A stretch of 64,000 nucleotides of DNA, taken from the NCBI RefSeq assembly GCF_003977615.1, contig NZ_RYZR01000007.1, forward strand, positions 310,001 to 374,000, in the 5' to 3' direction. The stretch comes from Dyella dinghuensis. GTDB lineage: Bacteria > Pseudomonadota > Gammaproteobacteria > Xanthomonadales > Rhodanobacteraceae. Shown here in pieces: positions 55,681 to 64,000 of this stretch. The first letter of the stretch is position 1. Each line of letters opens with the position of its first letter. Both the position numbers and the translations under genes were made by a program. Under the pieces are notes generated by a model. That model worked only from the letters and a program-made list of their open reading frames with translations, was not told the DNA's origin and ran no database searches.

Positions 55681-56237
55681 TAGCTTTCCCCTCGGGCGCC
55701 GTATTCGGCGAGAACGTGGCGTGCCTGATCGCGCAGAATATCGCGGCGCACCGCGATACCGCGTCGCTCCAGCTCGCCGACCCAATCCGCCGGAAGCGGG
55801 CCTTCGTCGAACTCGGTGAGTTCTTCCACGTCTTCGGCGCGTGCACCGATAAGCAACGTGTCGATGCCCGCCCATACGCTGGCGCCATAGCACTGGCAAC
55901 AGGGCTGCGAACTGGTGGCGAGCGTGTAATGACCGCCCTGTTCGTTCAAGCGATAACTCGCCAAACGTTGCTGCGCCGCCATGAACGCCAGCATTTCCGC
56001 ATGTGCGACCGAGCAGGTTTGCGGCACCACGCGATTGGCCGCGGCGGAAATCAGCCGGCCATGTTCGTCAAACACGGCCGCACCGAATGGGCCACCGCTG
56101 CCATGTTGAATGTTTCGCCGGGACAGCTCGATCGCCAGCTCCACACGCTCTTCGTCGGTGAGGTAGCGCCGGCTTGCGTCGGCGACTTCTTCGATCCAGG
56201 GCGGCAGGGTAAGGTGGATCTGCAGCGGCAGCATCAT
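55677..56237 (-). CDS. Nucleoside deaminase (cytidine/guanine deaminase-type zinc enzyme)
   Basis: A 186-residue cytoplasmic enzyme. The zinc site is visible: HAEM in SVAHAEMLAFMAAQ (with the catalytic Glu) and PCCQC in SSQPCCQCYGASVWAG. Its length exceeds the single-domain tRNA deaminases and fits guanine- or nucleoside-deaminase types. It begins 2 bases after the glnS stop and is translationally coupled to the VTT gene. The substrate is not certain. Confidence 0.9.
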   Translation of the reverse strand: MMLPLQIHLTLPPWIEEVADASRRYLTDEERVELAIELSRRNIQHGSGGPFGAAVFDEHGRLISAAANRVVPQTCSVAHAEMLAFMAAQQRLASYRLNEQGGHYTLATSSQPCCQCYGASVWAGIDTLLIGARAEDVEELTEFDEGPLPADWVGELERRGIAVRRDILRDQARHVLAEYGARGESY

Positions 56238-56239
56238 GC

Positions 56240-58000
56240 TCAGGTTGCCTGCTTGGTCCAGGTGTCGCGCAGGGTGACCGTGCGATTGAAGACGGGGGCA
56301 TAGGCACGATGATCGATGCGATCGGCGACGAAATAGCCGAGGCGTTCGAACTGATAGCGCTGCTCCGGCGCCGCGTTGGCCGCTTCGGGTTCCAGCCAGC
56401 CGCGCACGACGCGCTTGGCATCTGGATTGATATGTTCGATCCAGGATTTGCCGTCGCTTTCGTCGTCCGGCGTCGGCACGTTGAAAAGGCGGTCGTACAG
56501 GCGAATGTCGGTGGCGACGGCGTGCTTGGCGCTGACCCAGTGGATCGTGCCTTTCACCTTGCGATCGGCACCAGGCATGCCGGAGCGGGATTCAAGATCG
56601 AGTGTGCAGTGCAATGCCGTCACGTTGCCGTCCGCGTCCTTGATCAACTGCTCGCACTTTACGATACCTACGCCGCGCAGGCGTACTTCGCCGTCGGGCT
56701 TCAGACGATGGAAACCTTTCGGCGGCACTTCGGCGAAGTCTTCGCGTTCGATCCATAGCTCGCGCGAGAATGGAACCGTGCGCGTGCCGGCGCTTTCGTT
56801 CTTCGGATGATTGGAGAACGTGAGCGATTCTTCGTGGCCGTCGGGCAAGTTAGTGATGACCAGTTTGAGCGGATCGATGACGGCCATGCGACGCTGTGCG
56901 CTGGCGTCGAGATCTTCGCGCACGCAGTTTTCGAAGATGGTGTAGTCGATCACGCTGTTCTGCTTGCTGACGCCGAGACGTTCGATCAGCAGGCGAATAC
57001 CACCCGGCGTGAAGCCACGGCGGCGCAGGCCGCGCAAGGTATTCATGCGCGGATCGTCCCAACCGTCGACCAGCTTTTCGCTCACTAACTGCGCAAGTTT
57101 GCGCTTGCTGGTGATGCTGTAGGTGAGATTGAGGCGCGAGAACTCGATCTGTCGTGGTTTGGCCGGCTCCGTGCGGAAACCGTTGTCGCGCATGTGCTGC
57201 CACAGTTCCGGATGGTTCGGCAGATCGACGTTGTCCACGAACCAGTCGTAGAGCGGGCGGTGATCTTCGAACTCCAGCGTGCACAGCGAATGCGTGATGC
57301 CTTCCAGCGCATCGGACAGGCAATGCGCGTAGTCGTACATCGGGTAAATTGGCCATGCGTCACCGGTGTTCTGGTGGGTGACTTTGCGGATGCGGTAGAT
57401 CGCCGGATCGCGCAAATTCATGTTGCCCGAGGTCATGTCGATCTTCGCGCGCAACGTCTTGCTGCCGTCGGCGAATTCACCCGCGCGCATGCGGGCGAAC
57501 AGGTCTAGGTTTTCCTCCACGCTGCGATCGCGGAAGGGCGAGTTGCGACCGGGCTCGGTGAGCGTGCCGCGGTATTCGCGCATCTGATCGGCGGTGAGGT
57601 CGTCCACGTAAGCGTGGCCGTCCTGAATCAGCTTGATTCCGGCGCGATAGAACACCTCGAAGTAGTCGGAGGCGTGGCGCAGGTCGTGCCATTCGTAGCC
57701 CAGCCAGCGGACGTCGTCCTTGATGCCTTCGACGAACTCGGGGTCTTCCTTGCCGGGGTTAGTGTCGTCCAGGCGCAGGTTGCACCAGCCGGCGAATTCG
57801 CGGGCGATGCCGAAATCGAGGCAGATGGCCTTGGCATGGCCGATATGCAGGTAGCCATTGGGCTCGGGCGGGAAGCGCGTGCGGATGGCGTGGTGCTTGC
57901 CCTTGGCGAGGTCGTCACGAACGATCTGGCGTATGAAATCGCGCGGCGCGTCGGTCTCAGGGGTGTCGGCAGGCTTGGCGGCGGCAGATTCGATAGACAT
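56240..58000 (-). CDS. glnS: Glutaminyl-tRNA synthetase
   Basis: A 586-residue class I aminoacyl-tRNA synthetase charging tRNA-Gln with glutamine. The HIGH motif is HIGHAKAICL (residues near 52), and the KMSKS-like loop is ITSKRKLAQLV. RFPPEPNGYLHIGHAKA and DPEFVEGIKDDVRWLGYEW are highly conserved in GlnS. The C-terminal anticodon-binding beta barrels end near AYAPVFNRTVTLRDTW. Length is usual for the family. Its presence means the genome makes Gln-tRNA directly. It stands before the deaminase on the same strand. Confidence 0.97.
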   Translation of the reverse strand: MSIESAAAKPADTPETDAPRDFIRQIVRDDLAKGKHHAIRTRFPPEPNGYLHIGHAKAICLDFGIAREFAGWCNLRLDDTNPGKEDPEFVEGIKDDVRWLGYEWHDLRHASDYFEVFYRAGIKLIQDGHAYVDDLTADQMREYRGTLTEPGRNSPFRDRSVEENLDLFARMRAGEFADGSKTLRAKIDMTSGNMNLRDPAIYRIRKVTHQNTGDAWPIYPMYDYAHCLSDALEGITHSLCTLEFEDHRPLYDWFVDNVDLPNHPELWQHMRDNGFRTEPAKPRQIEFSRLNLTYSITSKRKLAQLVSEKLVDGWDDPRMNTLRGLRRRGFTPGGIRLLIERLGVSKQNSVIDYTIFENCVREDLDASAQRRMAVIDPLKLVITNLPDGHEESLTFSNHPKNESAGTRTVPFSRELWIEREDFAEVPPKGFHRLKPDGEVRLRGVGIVKCEQLIKDADGNVTALHCTLDLESRSGMPGADRKVKGTIHWVSAKHAVATDIRLYDRLFNVPTPDDESDGKSWIEHINPDAKRVVRGWLEPEAANAAPEQRYQFERLGYFVADRIDHRAYAPVFNRTVTLRDTWTKQAT

Positions 58001-58077
58001 CGGGACGGACTACGCACTTTAGAGGCGGGAATCCCCAAGTTTAACCGCTGGATGGCATTACGTAACTGCGGCCGCGT

Positions 58078-58686
58078 TCAGCGTTTTCCAGCGGCCAGAT
58101 CGAGGTAGCGACGATGCAGGGTGGCGACCTGTTCATCTAGCGCGGCTTCGGGGCCACTGTTCTCGATAACATCATCGGCAAGGGCCAGCCGGCCGGCGCG
58201 CGAGGCCTGGCTGGCCAGGATGCGGGCGGCGAGGTCCTCTGCGATGCCGTCGCGTATGACCAGGCGGAGGATCTGCGTCTCCTCGGGCGCATCGACCACA
58301 AGGATGCGGTCGACCCAACGGTAGTGGCCGATGTTTTCTGTCAGTAATGGAATGGCCAGGATGACATACGGGCCGCTGTCGGCTTGCGCGTGTTCGAGCA
58401 TCCATTGACGTATGCGCGGATGCACGATGGCTTCCAGCGTCCGGCGTGCAGCAGGATCGACGAAGATGCGCTGGCGCATCGCCGGGCGGTCGAGTCCGCC
58501 CTGGGCATTCAGCACCTCATCGCCGAACGCGGCGACGATCGATGCCAGCCCATCACTGCCGGGCTCTACCACGACGCGTGCGGCGTGATCGGCGTCGTAC
58601 ACCGCCACGCCCAGCGCTTCAAAGCGGTGCGCTACCGCGCTTTTGCCGGAGGCGATGCCGCCGGTGAGGGCTACGGTAAATGGCAT
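58078..58686 (-). CDS. coaE: Dephospho-CoA kinase
   Basis: A 202-residue kinase making CoA from dephospho-CoA and ATP. The P-loop GGIASGKSAV (residues 9-18) and the helix-lid segment RQWMLEHAQ fit the family. It follows pilD by 7 bases on the same strand, the conserved pilD-coaE arrangement of gammaproteobacteria, and precedes glnS with a gap of 77 bases. Confidence 0.96.
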   Translation of the reverse strand: MPFTVALTGGIASGKSAVAHRFEALGVAVYDADHAARVVVEPGSDGLASIVAAFGDEVLNAQGGLDRPAMRQRIFVDPAARRTLEAIVHPRIRQWMLEHAQADSGPYVILAIPLLTENIGHYRWVDRILVVDAPEETQILRLVIRDGIAEDLAARILASQASRAGRLALADDVIENSGPEAALDEQVATLHRRYLDLAAGKR

Positions 58687-58693
58687 CGCTCGT

Positions 58694-59551
58694 TCATCCC
58701 ATTCCGGTGAAGCTCATATACGCCTGCCACAGGTAGGGGCCGGCGATAAACCATATCCAGCCGGCCATGGCGATGAACGGGCCGAAGGGCATCGGTATTT
58801 CGCGTCCGTGCTTGCGCAGGGCGATCATGGTGCCCCCGATCAGTGCACCCACCAGCGATGACAGCAGAATAATTGGCAGCAGCGCGCCAGGCCCCATCCA
58901 GGCACCCATCACGGCCAGCAGTTTGAAGTCACCAAACCCCATGCCTTCCTTGCCGGTGAGCAGTTTGAAGAGCCAATACACGCTCCACAGGCTCATGTAG
59001 CCGATGGCGGCTCCGAGTATCGCGGCTTTGGGTTCGACGAATACGGGAATCAGGCTGAGCAGCAGCCCGACCCAGAGCGTGGGCAAGGTGAGCTGATCGG
59101 GCAGCAACTGGGTGCGCATATCGATGCCCGACGCCGCAACGAGCACCCACGTGAAGAACAGGCCGGCCAGGGCAGCCCAGGTCGGGCCCAATTTCCAAAC
59201 GATGATGGCGCTCAGGACTGCGGTGAGCAGCTCGACGAACGGATACTGGATCGAAATAGGCGTACGGCAGTAGCGGCAGCGGCCGCGCAGGAACAGCCAG
59301 CTGAGAACCGGAATGTTGTCACCAACACCAAGGGAGTGCTTGCAATGCGGGCAATGCGACGGCTCTCTTACGACGCCTGGCGGAAGCAGCGCTTCCTCCG
59401 ATTCCAGCTCGAGAATGTCCCGCGCTTCGCGCCGCCACTGGGCTTCCAGGCGTTTCGGCAGGCGCAGGATCACGACATTCAAAAAACTGCCGACGACCAA
59501 GCCCAGCACAGCAGCGACGGCAATCCACGCAATCAACGGCAAGTCGGGCAT
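58694..59551 (-). CDS. pilD: Prepilin peptidase PilD
   Basis: A 285-residue inner-membrane aspartic protease that cleaves and N-methylates prepilins. Features are an N-terminal membrane helix, a cytoplasmic tetracysteine site (CPHC and CRYC), and the two catalytic aspartates in GIDMRTQLLPDQ and GFGDFKLLAVMG. The ATG at 59551 has a TGGAG site; a longer frame adds unconserved sequence. It follows pilC and precedes coaE. Confidence 0.96.
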   Translation of the reverse strand: MPDLPLIAWIAVAAVLGLVVGSFLNVVILRLPKRLEAQWRREARDILELESEEALLPPGVVREPSHCPHCKHSLGVGDNIPVLSWLFLRGRCRYCRTPISIQYPFVELLTAVLSAIIVWKLGPTWAALAGLFFTWVLVAASGIDMRTQLLPDQLTLPTLWVGLLLSLIPVFVEPKAAILGAAIGYMSLWSVYWLFKLLTGKEGMGFGDFKLLAVMGAWMGPGALLPIILLSSLVGALIGGTMIALRKHGREIPMPFGPFIAMAGWIWFIAGPYLWQAYMSFTGMG

Positions 59552-59585
59552 GCCCGGCTCCAGAGCAAATGAGATGCGTGGGATA

Positions 59586-60857
59586 TTAACCGGCGACCGC
59601 GCCTGCCAGCTTGAAGATAGGCAGATACAGCGATACCACCATGCCACCGACCACCGTACCCAGAACCACCATGATCAAGGGTTCCATCAGCGTGGACAGG
59701 GTGTCGACGGAGTTGTTGACCTCTTCCTCGTAGAATTCGGCCACCTTGAACAGCATGCTGTCCAACGCACCGGATTCTTCACCGATAGCCGTCATCTGCA
59801 CGACCATGTTGGGGAACAGGCCCGTCTGGCGCATGGCCAGCTGAAGCTGGTGACCTACCGCGACGTCGTCGCGCATCTGCTTGACGGCATCACTGTAGAC
59901 GATGCTGCCCGTCGCGCCGGCCACGGAGTCAAGTGCTTCTACCAGCGGTACACCAGCATGGAAAGTCACACCCAAAGTGCGCGCAAAGCGCGCGATCGCC
60001 GACTGCCGCAAAATATTGCCGAGGACCGGGAATTTCAGCATGAGGCGGTCCAGGAAATGCGCAAATTTTGTTGAACGCCTCTTTGCAAACACGATGGCAA
60101 AGGGTACGGCAACAACTCCAAAAAGGACGATGTACCAATAGCTCTGCATGAACTGCGATGCACTCACGACAATGAGCGTGGGTGCGGGAAGCTCGGCACC
60201 AGCCTGTTTGAAGGTGTTCGCAAACACCGGCACAACGAACAGCAGCATGATCACGCAGACCAGAGCGGCGACTGCCATCACCATCAAGGGATAGAACATC
60301 GCCTTCTTAATCTTGCTCTTGATGCTCTCCATGCGCTCTTTATAGGTTGCCACCGTATCGAGCACGGTATCGAGCACACCGGCCGATTCACCTGCGCGCA
60401 CCAGATTGCGGTACAGCTCATCGAACTGAATTGGATAGAGATGGAGTGCTTCGTGTAGGGACGATCCACCCTCGATGCTTTGTTTGACATTAATAAGCAT
60501 CGTTTTGAAACGCGGATTCTTCTGTCCGTCTGCAATAATGTCGAAGGCCTGCACCATGGGCACACCAGATGCCATCATGGTGGCGATCTGACGGCTGAAG
60601 ATGGCGACGTCCCGTGGCTTGACCGTTTTGCCGGATCCGCCAAACAACGGTTTTGACTGCTCCTTGACGTTCTGGGGATTCATGCCCTGGCGACGCAGTT
60701 CCGCTTTTACCAGCGTCGCGTTCTTGGACTGCATGGATCCCTTCATGCGCTTGCCGCGCTTATCCAGTGCAACCCAGTCGTAGGTCGGCATCTGGGTAAC
60801 CTGGGCGCGCGAGGCGACTTGTGCTCGGGCGTTTTTCGCGGCTGTTACAGTGGCCAT
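59586..60857 (-). CDS. pilC: Type IV pilus inner-membrane platform protein PilC
   Basis: A 423-residue platform protein with two GspF-type domains (about 90-215 and 290-415) and three membrane helices. Conserved motifs are FSRQIATMMASGVPMVQAFD and FARTLGVTFHAGVPLVEALD. The start at 60857 (MATVTAAKNARAQ) follows a GGGGG site. It lies 143 bases after pilB and no pilin gene separates them. It interacts with PilB to anchor the pilus machine. Confidence 0.95.
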   Translation of the reverse strand: MATVTAAKNARAQVASRAQVTQMPTYDWVALDKRGKRMKGSMQSKNATLVKAELRRQGMNPQNVKEQSKPLFGGSGKTVKPRDVAIFSRQIATMMASGVPMVQAFDIIADGQKNPRFKTMLINVKQSIEGGSSLHEALHLYPIQFDELYRNLVRAGESAGVLDTVLDTVATYKERMESIKSKIKKAMFYPLMVMAVAALVCVIMLLFVVPVFANTFKQAGAELPAPTLIVVSASQFMQSYWYIVLFGVVAVPFAIVFAKRRSTKFAHFLDRLMLKFPVLGNILRQSAIARFARTLGVTFHAGVPLVEALDSVAGATGSIVYSDAVKQMRDDVAVGHQLQLAMRQTGLFPNMVVQMTAIGEESGALDSMLFKVAEFYEEEVNNSVDTLSTLMEPLIMVVLGTVVGGMVVSLYLPIFKLAGAVAG

Positions 60858-61000
60858 GCGTTCATTTCCCCCAATAATCCGGTCCAGCTTCGGCGAATGC
60901 GTCAGGCAGGACAATCTGTAGCTTACGTTACTTCATCGGATGTTTCCGTGGCCCGTAGCGCAAGTCCGGCACAAAACATCCTAAAAGGTCGACGTGGTTA

Positions 61001-62725
61001 TCAGTCCTTGGTCACTCGGTCGATTTCGGCCAGGCTCGTTACGCCGTCCTTGACCTTCTTCAGGGCGGAGGCGCGCAGATCGTTGATACCAGCTTTCTGG
61101 GCGACTTCAGCGATCTGAAGAGCATTGGCGCCCTGCAGAATAATCTTCTGAATGTCTTCCAGCATGGGCATGACCTGATAGATGCCCACGCGGCCCTTGT
61201 AGCCCTCGTTGCATTCGCCGCAACCCCCGGCTTCATAAAGCGTGAGACCGGCGTCGATATCTTCCTGGGTAAAGCCAGCAGCCAGCAAGACATTCGGTGG
61301 CAGCTGCTGGGGTTTCTTGCAGCTGTGCAGTCGACGAGCAAGACGTTGTGCAATGACCAGCGTGACCGAAGACGTAATGTTATACGGCGCAATGCCCATG
61401 TTCATCAGGCGCGCCACGGTCTGGGGCGCGTCGTTGGTATGCAGGGTGGACAGCACCATGTGACCGGTCTGCGCGGCCTTGATGGCAATTTCCGCGGTTT
61501 CCAGGTCGCGAATTTCGCCCACCATGATTACGTCCGGATCTTGGCGCAAGAACGAGCGGAGCGCCGCAGCGAAGGTCATGCCCCGCTTGACGTTCTGTTG
61601 AACCTGGTTGATGCCTTCAACGCGAATTTCGACAGGGTCCTCCACGGTCGAAATGTTGCGCTCGGCCGTATTGAGAATATTGAGTGCCGTGTAAAGCGAA
61701 ACCGTCTTACCCGAACCCGTCGGGCCGGTGACCAGCACCATGCCGTAGGGCTTGTGCATGGCTTCCAGATAGAGCTTTTTCTGATCTTCGTCGTAGCCGA
61801 GCTTGTCAATGCCCAGCTTGGCAGAGGAGCTATCGAGAATACGCAGCACCACCTTCTCGCCAAACAAGGTCGGCAGGGTGCTTACGCGAAAGTCCATCGC
61901 ATGGCTCTTGGACAGGTTCAGCTTGATGCGTCCGTCCTGCGGCACGCGGCGCTCCGCGATATCCAGACCTGCCATGACCTTCAGGCGTGCAGAGATGCGG
62001 TTAGCCAATTTCATCGGCGGACTGGCTACCGCTCGCAACATGCCATCCATGCGTAGACGCACACGATATTGCGACTCGAATGGCTCGAAATGGATGTCAG
62101 ATGCGCCTCGGCGAATGGCATCCACCAAAATCTTATTTACGAACTTCACTACCGGCGCGTCGGAATTTGCGTCGATGTCACTGCCAGAAGACGGCCCTTC
62201 TTCATCGCTGCCCGTTTCAAGCGCAAGGTCGTCCAGCTCGCCGCCACCCATGTCGGGGACGTTATTGCTCATGTTGCTGATGGCGCCTTCGATGGCTCGC
62301 GTCAGCTGCGTGCGCTCCACCAGGATGGGTTCCACCATGCAGTTGGAGTGGAACTTGATCTCATCCAGGGCATGCAACTGCATAGGGTCGGCAATACCCA
62401 CAAACAGCCGCTTTCCGCGCTGAAGCAACGGAAGCACCTGATGCTTGCTGATCAACTCTTCACTAATCAGCTTGAGTGGCATGCTCGATGGTGCGACGGC
62501 GGTCACATCCATCATCGGCATGCCGAACTCAGCGGACGCCACCTGGGCCAAGCGGTGGCTGTCCACAAGGTTCTGTTCGAGCAGCCACGCTGTAAGCGTT
62601 TTCTTGTTCTGGCTGCAATCGGTAACTGCTTTGCGTGCATCGGCCTCCGGCAACAGACCTTCGGACACAAGCCGACGGGCCATACCCGACAGCCCCAAGG
62701 CGGATGGTTGTGGTTGCGATGACAT
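61001..62725 (-). CDS. pilB: Type IV pilus assembly ATPase PilB
   Basis: A 574-residue hexameric ATPase that powers pilus extension. The N-terminal MshE-type domain (about 30-150) is followed by the ATPase core with Walker A GPTGSGKTVSLYTAL (Lys340), an Asp box and a Walker B region (ALRSFLRQDPDVIMVGEIRD). A tetracysteine zinc site lies near the end (CKKPQQ and CGECNEGYKG). It is the first of the pilB-pilC-pilD-coaE order; expression from the -24/-12 region is not visible in the upstream gap. Confidence 0.97.
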   Translation of the reverse strand: MSSQPQPSALGLSGMARRLVSEGLLPEADARKAVTDCSQNKKTLTAWLLEQNLVDSHRLAQVASAEFGMPMMDVTAVAPSSMPLKLISEELISKHQVLPLLQRGKRLFVGIADPMQLHALDEIKFHSNCMVEPILVERTQLTRAIEGAISNMSNNVPDMGGGELDDLALETGSDEEGPSSGSDIDANSDAPVVKFVNKILVDAIRRGASDIHFEPFESQYRVRLRMDGMLRAVASPPMKLANRISARLKVMAGLDIAERRVPQDGRIKLNLSKSHAMDFRVSTLPTLFGEKVVLRILDSSSAKLGIDKLGYDEDQKKLYLEAMHKPYGMVLVTGPTGSGKTVSLYTALNILNTAERNISTVEDPVEIRVEGINQVQQNVKRGMTFAAALRSFLRQDPDVIMVGEIRDLETAEIAIKAAQTGHMVLSTLHTNDAPQTVARLMNMGIAPYNITSSVTLVIAQRLARRLHSCKKPQQLPPNVLLAAGFTQEDIDAGLTLYEAGGCGECNEGYKGRVGIYQVMPMLEDIQKIILQGANALQIAEVAQKAGINDLRASALKKVKDGVTSLAEIDRVTKD

Positions 62726-62774
62726 GATGAACCTAGCTTAGTCCCCTGATTGGGTTTGAATTTACCGCACATTA

Positions 62775-62800
62775 CCCCGGCAAGCTATGGCTTTCCGGGG
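62775..62800. terminator. Hairpin between the membrane/TPR gene and pilB
   Basis: CCCCGG (62775-62780) pairs with CCGGGG (62795-62800), with an inner AAGC/GCTT stem and TATG loop. It lies in the 138-base gap upstream of pilB. It may end the upstream transcript, though no U-run follows. Confidence 0.35.
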
Positions 62801-62863
62801 TTCGGCAGACGGGAGACCGCTAACCCGCTTTTCCCGGCCCGGAAGGGGCGCCAAATCTGAGTT

Positions 62864-64000
62864 TCAACGCTTCGTCGAAGTCGCCTCAATGGATTTGAGA
62901 ACGGCCAGAAAGACCTGATGCCGTCTGGCACGAACCTCGGGGGGCATCAATCTGAGCGACGCCTGCTCGGTCTCATTGGCTTCGGCCGTCTTTCCTAGCA
63001 ATGCCAAGCCTGCCGCGAGCTCCATGTGCGAGTCCGGGTTAGAAGGCTCTCTCGCAACCGCTTCGCGGAGTGTCTCTTCCGCGGCGGCTGGGGGACTCTG
63101 CAGTAACAGAAGCGAAGCCTTTATCTTGAAGTAAAAGACGTAATTTCCTGGTTCTACTAAACCATTTGTCCGGTCAATTCGGTCGACGTAGAACTCAGCG
63201 AGCTTCGTATCGTTGTGCCTTAGCGCCAAGATAGCAGCGTTCAACATGCAGGACGGACAAGGCACGTTTTCAGCAACGACGCTATGGATTACCTGCCACG
63301 CGTGAGCCTCATCTCCTGCACTTATGTACGCGCCGATGAGTTGTTCCTTCGCAGCAATAAAGTCTGGATTTTCCTGCACCGCCCATTGCCAAAGCTGCAC
63401 TTGGTAAGACCAAAGTGGGATGGTCTGGCGAATATTCGTTATCGATAGTGCAAGCCATACGAGAAGGCTGAAATAACCGGCCATGGAAGCTGTGCGGACG
63501 CTACCTTTTGGTATGGGCAACTCCAGCAGAACAAGAGGAAGTAGCGAGCAAGCCAGGGCAAGTGGAGTCATGGCATAGCGTTCGTGATACAGACTCGTAT
63601 CGAGATACGCAGGTACGATGTGCAGAACCGGCATGATGGCGAATGTCACCACCATAATCAGGCCGCCCACGTAGGAGCGCCGAAGCGTGAGCCAGATGCC
63701 GATTAACACGATGCCGAAAGCGGCAAAGTCCCGAAGCAGCAAGCTTGCCTTGAACGTGAAGAAGGGCGCCATAGGCAGCGGGTGCATGGGACCCATGCCC
63801 GCCATAGGCCAGAAAAATAACCGCCAGTAACGCAGATAAAGAAAGCAAACTTCCTGCATGCGAGCCCAGGGGCTGAGTTGATCAATCCCCGACATCAGCG
63901 CTAGCGTGCCCATGGCCCAGTGGCGAAAGCACAGATAAGCAATGCCAGCTCCGAGCATCAATAGATAAACCGGCCAATGGCGCTTTAAGACGTCCCAAAC
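62864..64000 (-). CDS. Membrane/TPR protein, C-terminal part (runs off the window)
   Basis: The frame is open from 64000 to the stop at 62864, giving the last 378 residues. The N-terminal visible part has four or more hydrophobic segments (AGIAYLCFRHWAMGTLALMS, FGIVLIGIWLTLRR, VVTFAIMPVLHIVPAYLDTS and YFSLLVWLALSITN). The C-terminal part (about 195-375) is TPR-like (AAKEQLIGAYISAGDEAHAW, DSHMELAAGLALLGKTAEAN). This combination is found in some glycosyltransferase-type and O-linked modification proteins, and it is next to pilB, so pilin modification is a guess. The catalytic part lies outside the window. Confidence 0.75.
   Translation of the reverse strand, partial: VWDVLKRHWPVYLLMLGAGIAYLCFRHWAMGTLALMSGIDQLSPWARMQEVCFLYLRYWRLFFWPMAGMGPMHPLPMAPFFTFKASLLLRDFAAFGIVLIGIWLTLRRSYVGGLIMVVTFAIMPVLHIVPAYLDTSLYHERYAMTPLALACSLLPLVLLELPIPKGSVRTASMAGYFSLLVWLALSITNIRQTIPLWSYQVQLWQWAVQENPDFIAAKEQLIGAYISAGDEAHAWQVIHSVVAENVPCPSCMLNAAILALRHNDTKLAEFYVDRIDRTNGLVEPGNYVFYFKIKASLLLLQSPPAAAEETLREAVAREPSNPDSHMELAAGLALLGKTAEANETEQASLRLMPPEVRARRHQVFLAVLKSIEATSTKR

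Noticed and set aside
1-64000. CRISPR arrays, tRNA or rRNA genes, IS elements and prophage
   Set aside because: Read on both strands, no regularly spaced repeats, tRNA-like T-loops with paired arms, transposase or phage genes were found.

Overview
The window is a high-GC gammaproteobacterial chromosome segment, most likely from the Rhodanobacteraceae/Xanthomonadaceae (Dyella, Luteibacter, Rhodanobacter or a relative). This is an inference. It rests on the type IV pilus order pilB-pilC-pilD-coaE, a Xanthomonas/Caulobacter-type TonB-dependent receptor, xanthomonad-style intergenic repeats, and a free-living plant or soil saprophyte gene set rich in glycoside hydrolases. I see no rRNA, tRNA, CRISPR array, transposase or prophage.

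Layout. 1-2305: a partial MarR regulator, then a two-gene unit of a Tll0287-like (DUF3365)/HAMP membrane sensor and a TIR-domain protein. 2741-5468: a cobalamin riboswitch followed by metE, the B12-independent methionine synthase. 5578-16408 (minus strand): a sugar-utilisation locus of glucokinase, TonB receptor, APC permease, exo-beta-glucosaminidase-type GH2 enzyme, LacI repressor and a sulfotransferase, with a LacI-type palindrome upstream of glk. 16821-26881: small unlinked genes (YCII, secreted hypotheticals, two NTF2-like exported proteins, a PAS-GGDEF diguanylate cyclase, a fatty acid desaturase, a secreted repeat protein, a DUF6630 protein), with a decayed TolB/adenylate-cyclase-type fragment. 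27146-30285: a translationally coupled GH51/GH39 pair for arabinoxylan side chains and xylo-oligosaccharides. 30370-33104: a LysR regulator divergent from two short-chain dehydrogenases.

33177-40583 (minus strand) is an AraC regulator followed by a YtcA lipoprotein/HlyD/FUSC/TolC efflux operon and a pyruvate-oxidase-like enzyme. 40949-54835 is rich in regulators. It holds a winged-helix/AAA-ATPase/TPR giant regulator paired with a TPR-LuxR protein that has no ATPase. It also holds a NarL-type response regulator and its probable partner, a beta-propeller histidine kinase, which are separated by an acetoacetate decarboxylase and a full-length PoxB. An MFS transporter and a tautomerase follow. 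The association suggests control of overflow and ketoacid metabolism. 54937-64000 (minus strand) is core genome: VTT membrane protein, nucleoside deaminase, glnS, coaE, pilD, pilC, pilB and a truncated membrane/TPR protein that runs off the window.

No wholly new system is proven. The best candidates are the sensor/TIR pair, whose sensor has lost the haem-ligand histidine of its CxxCH motif; the split regulator cluster around poxB and acetoacetate decarboxylase; and the intergenic structured elements (paired 40-base repeat arms, a dispersed 'CTTTCGACCC' repeat, and the metE leader with interchangeable hairpin arms).
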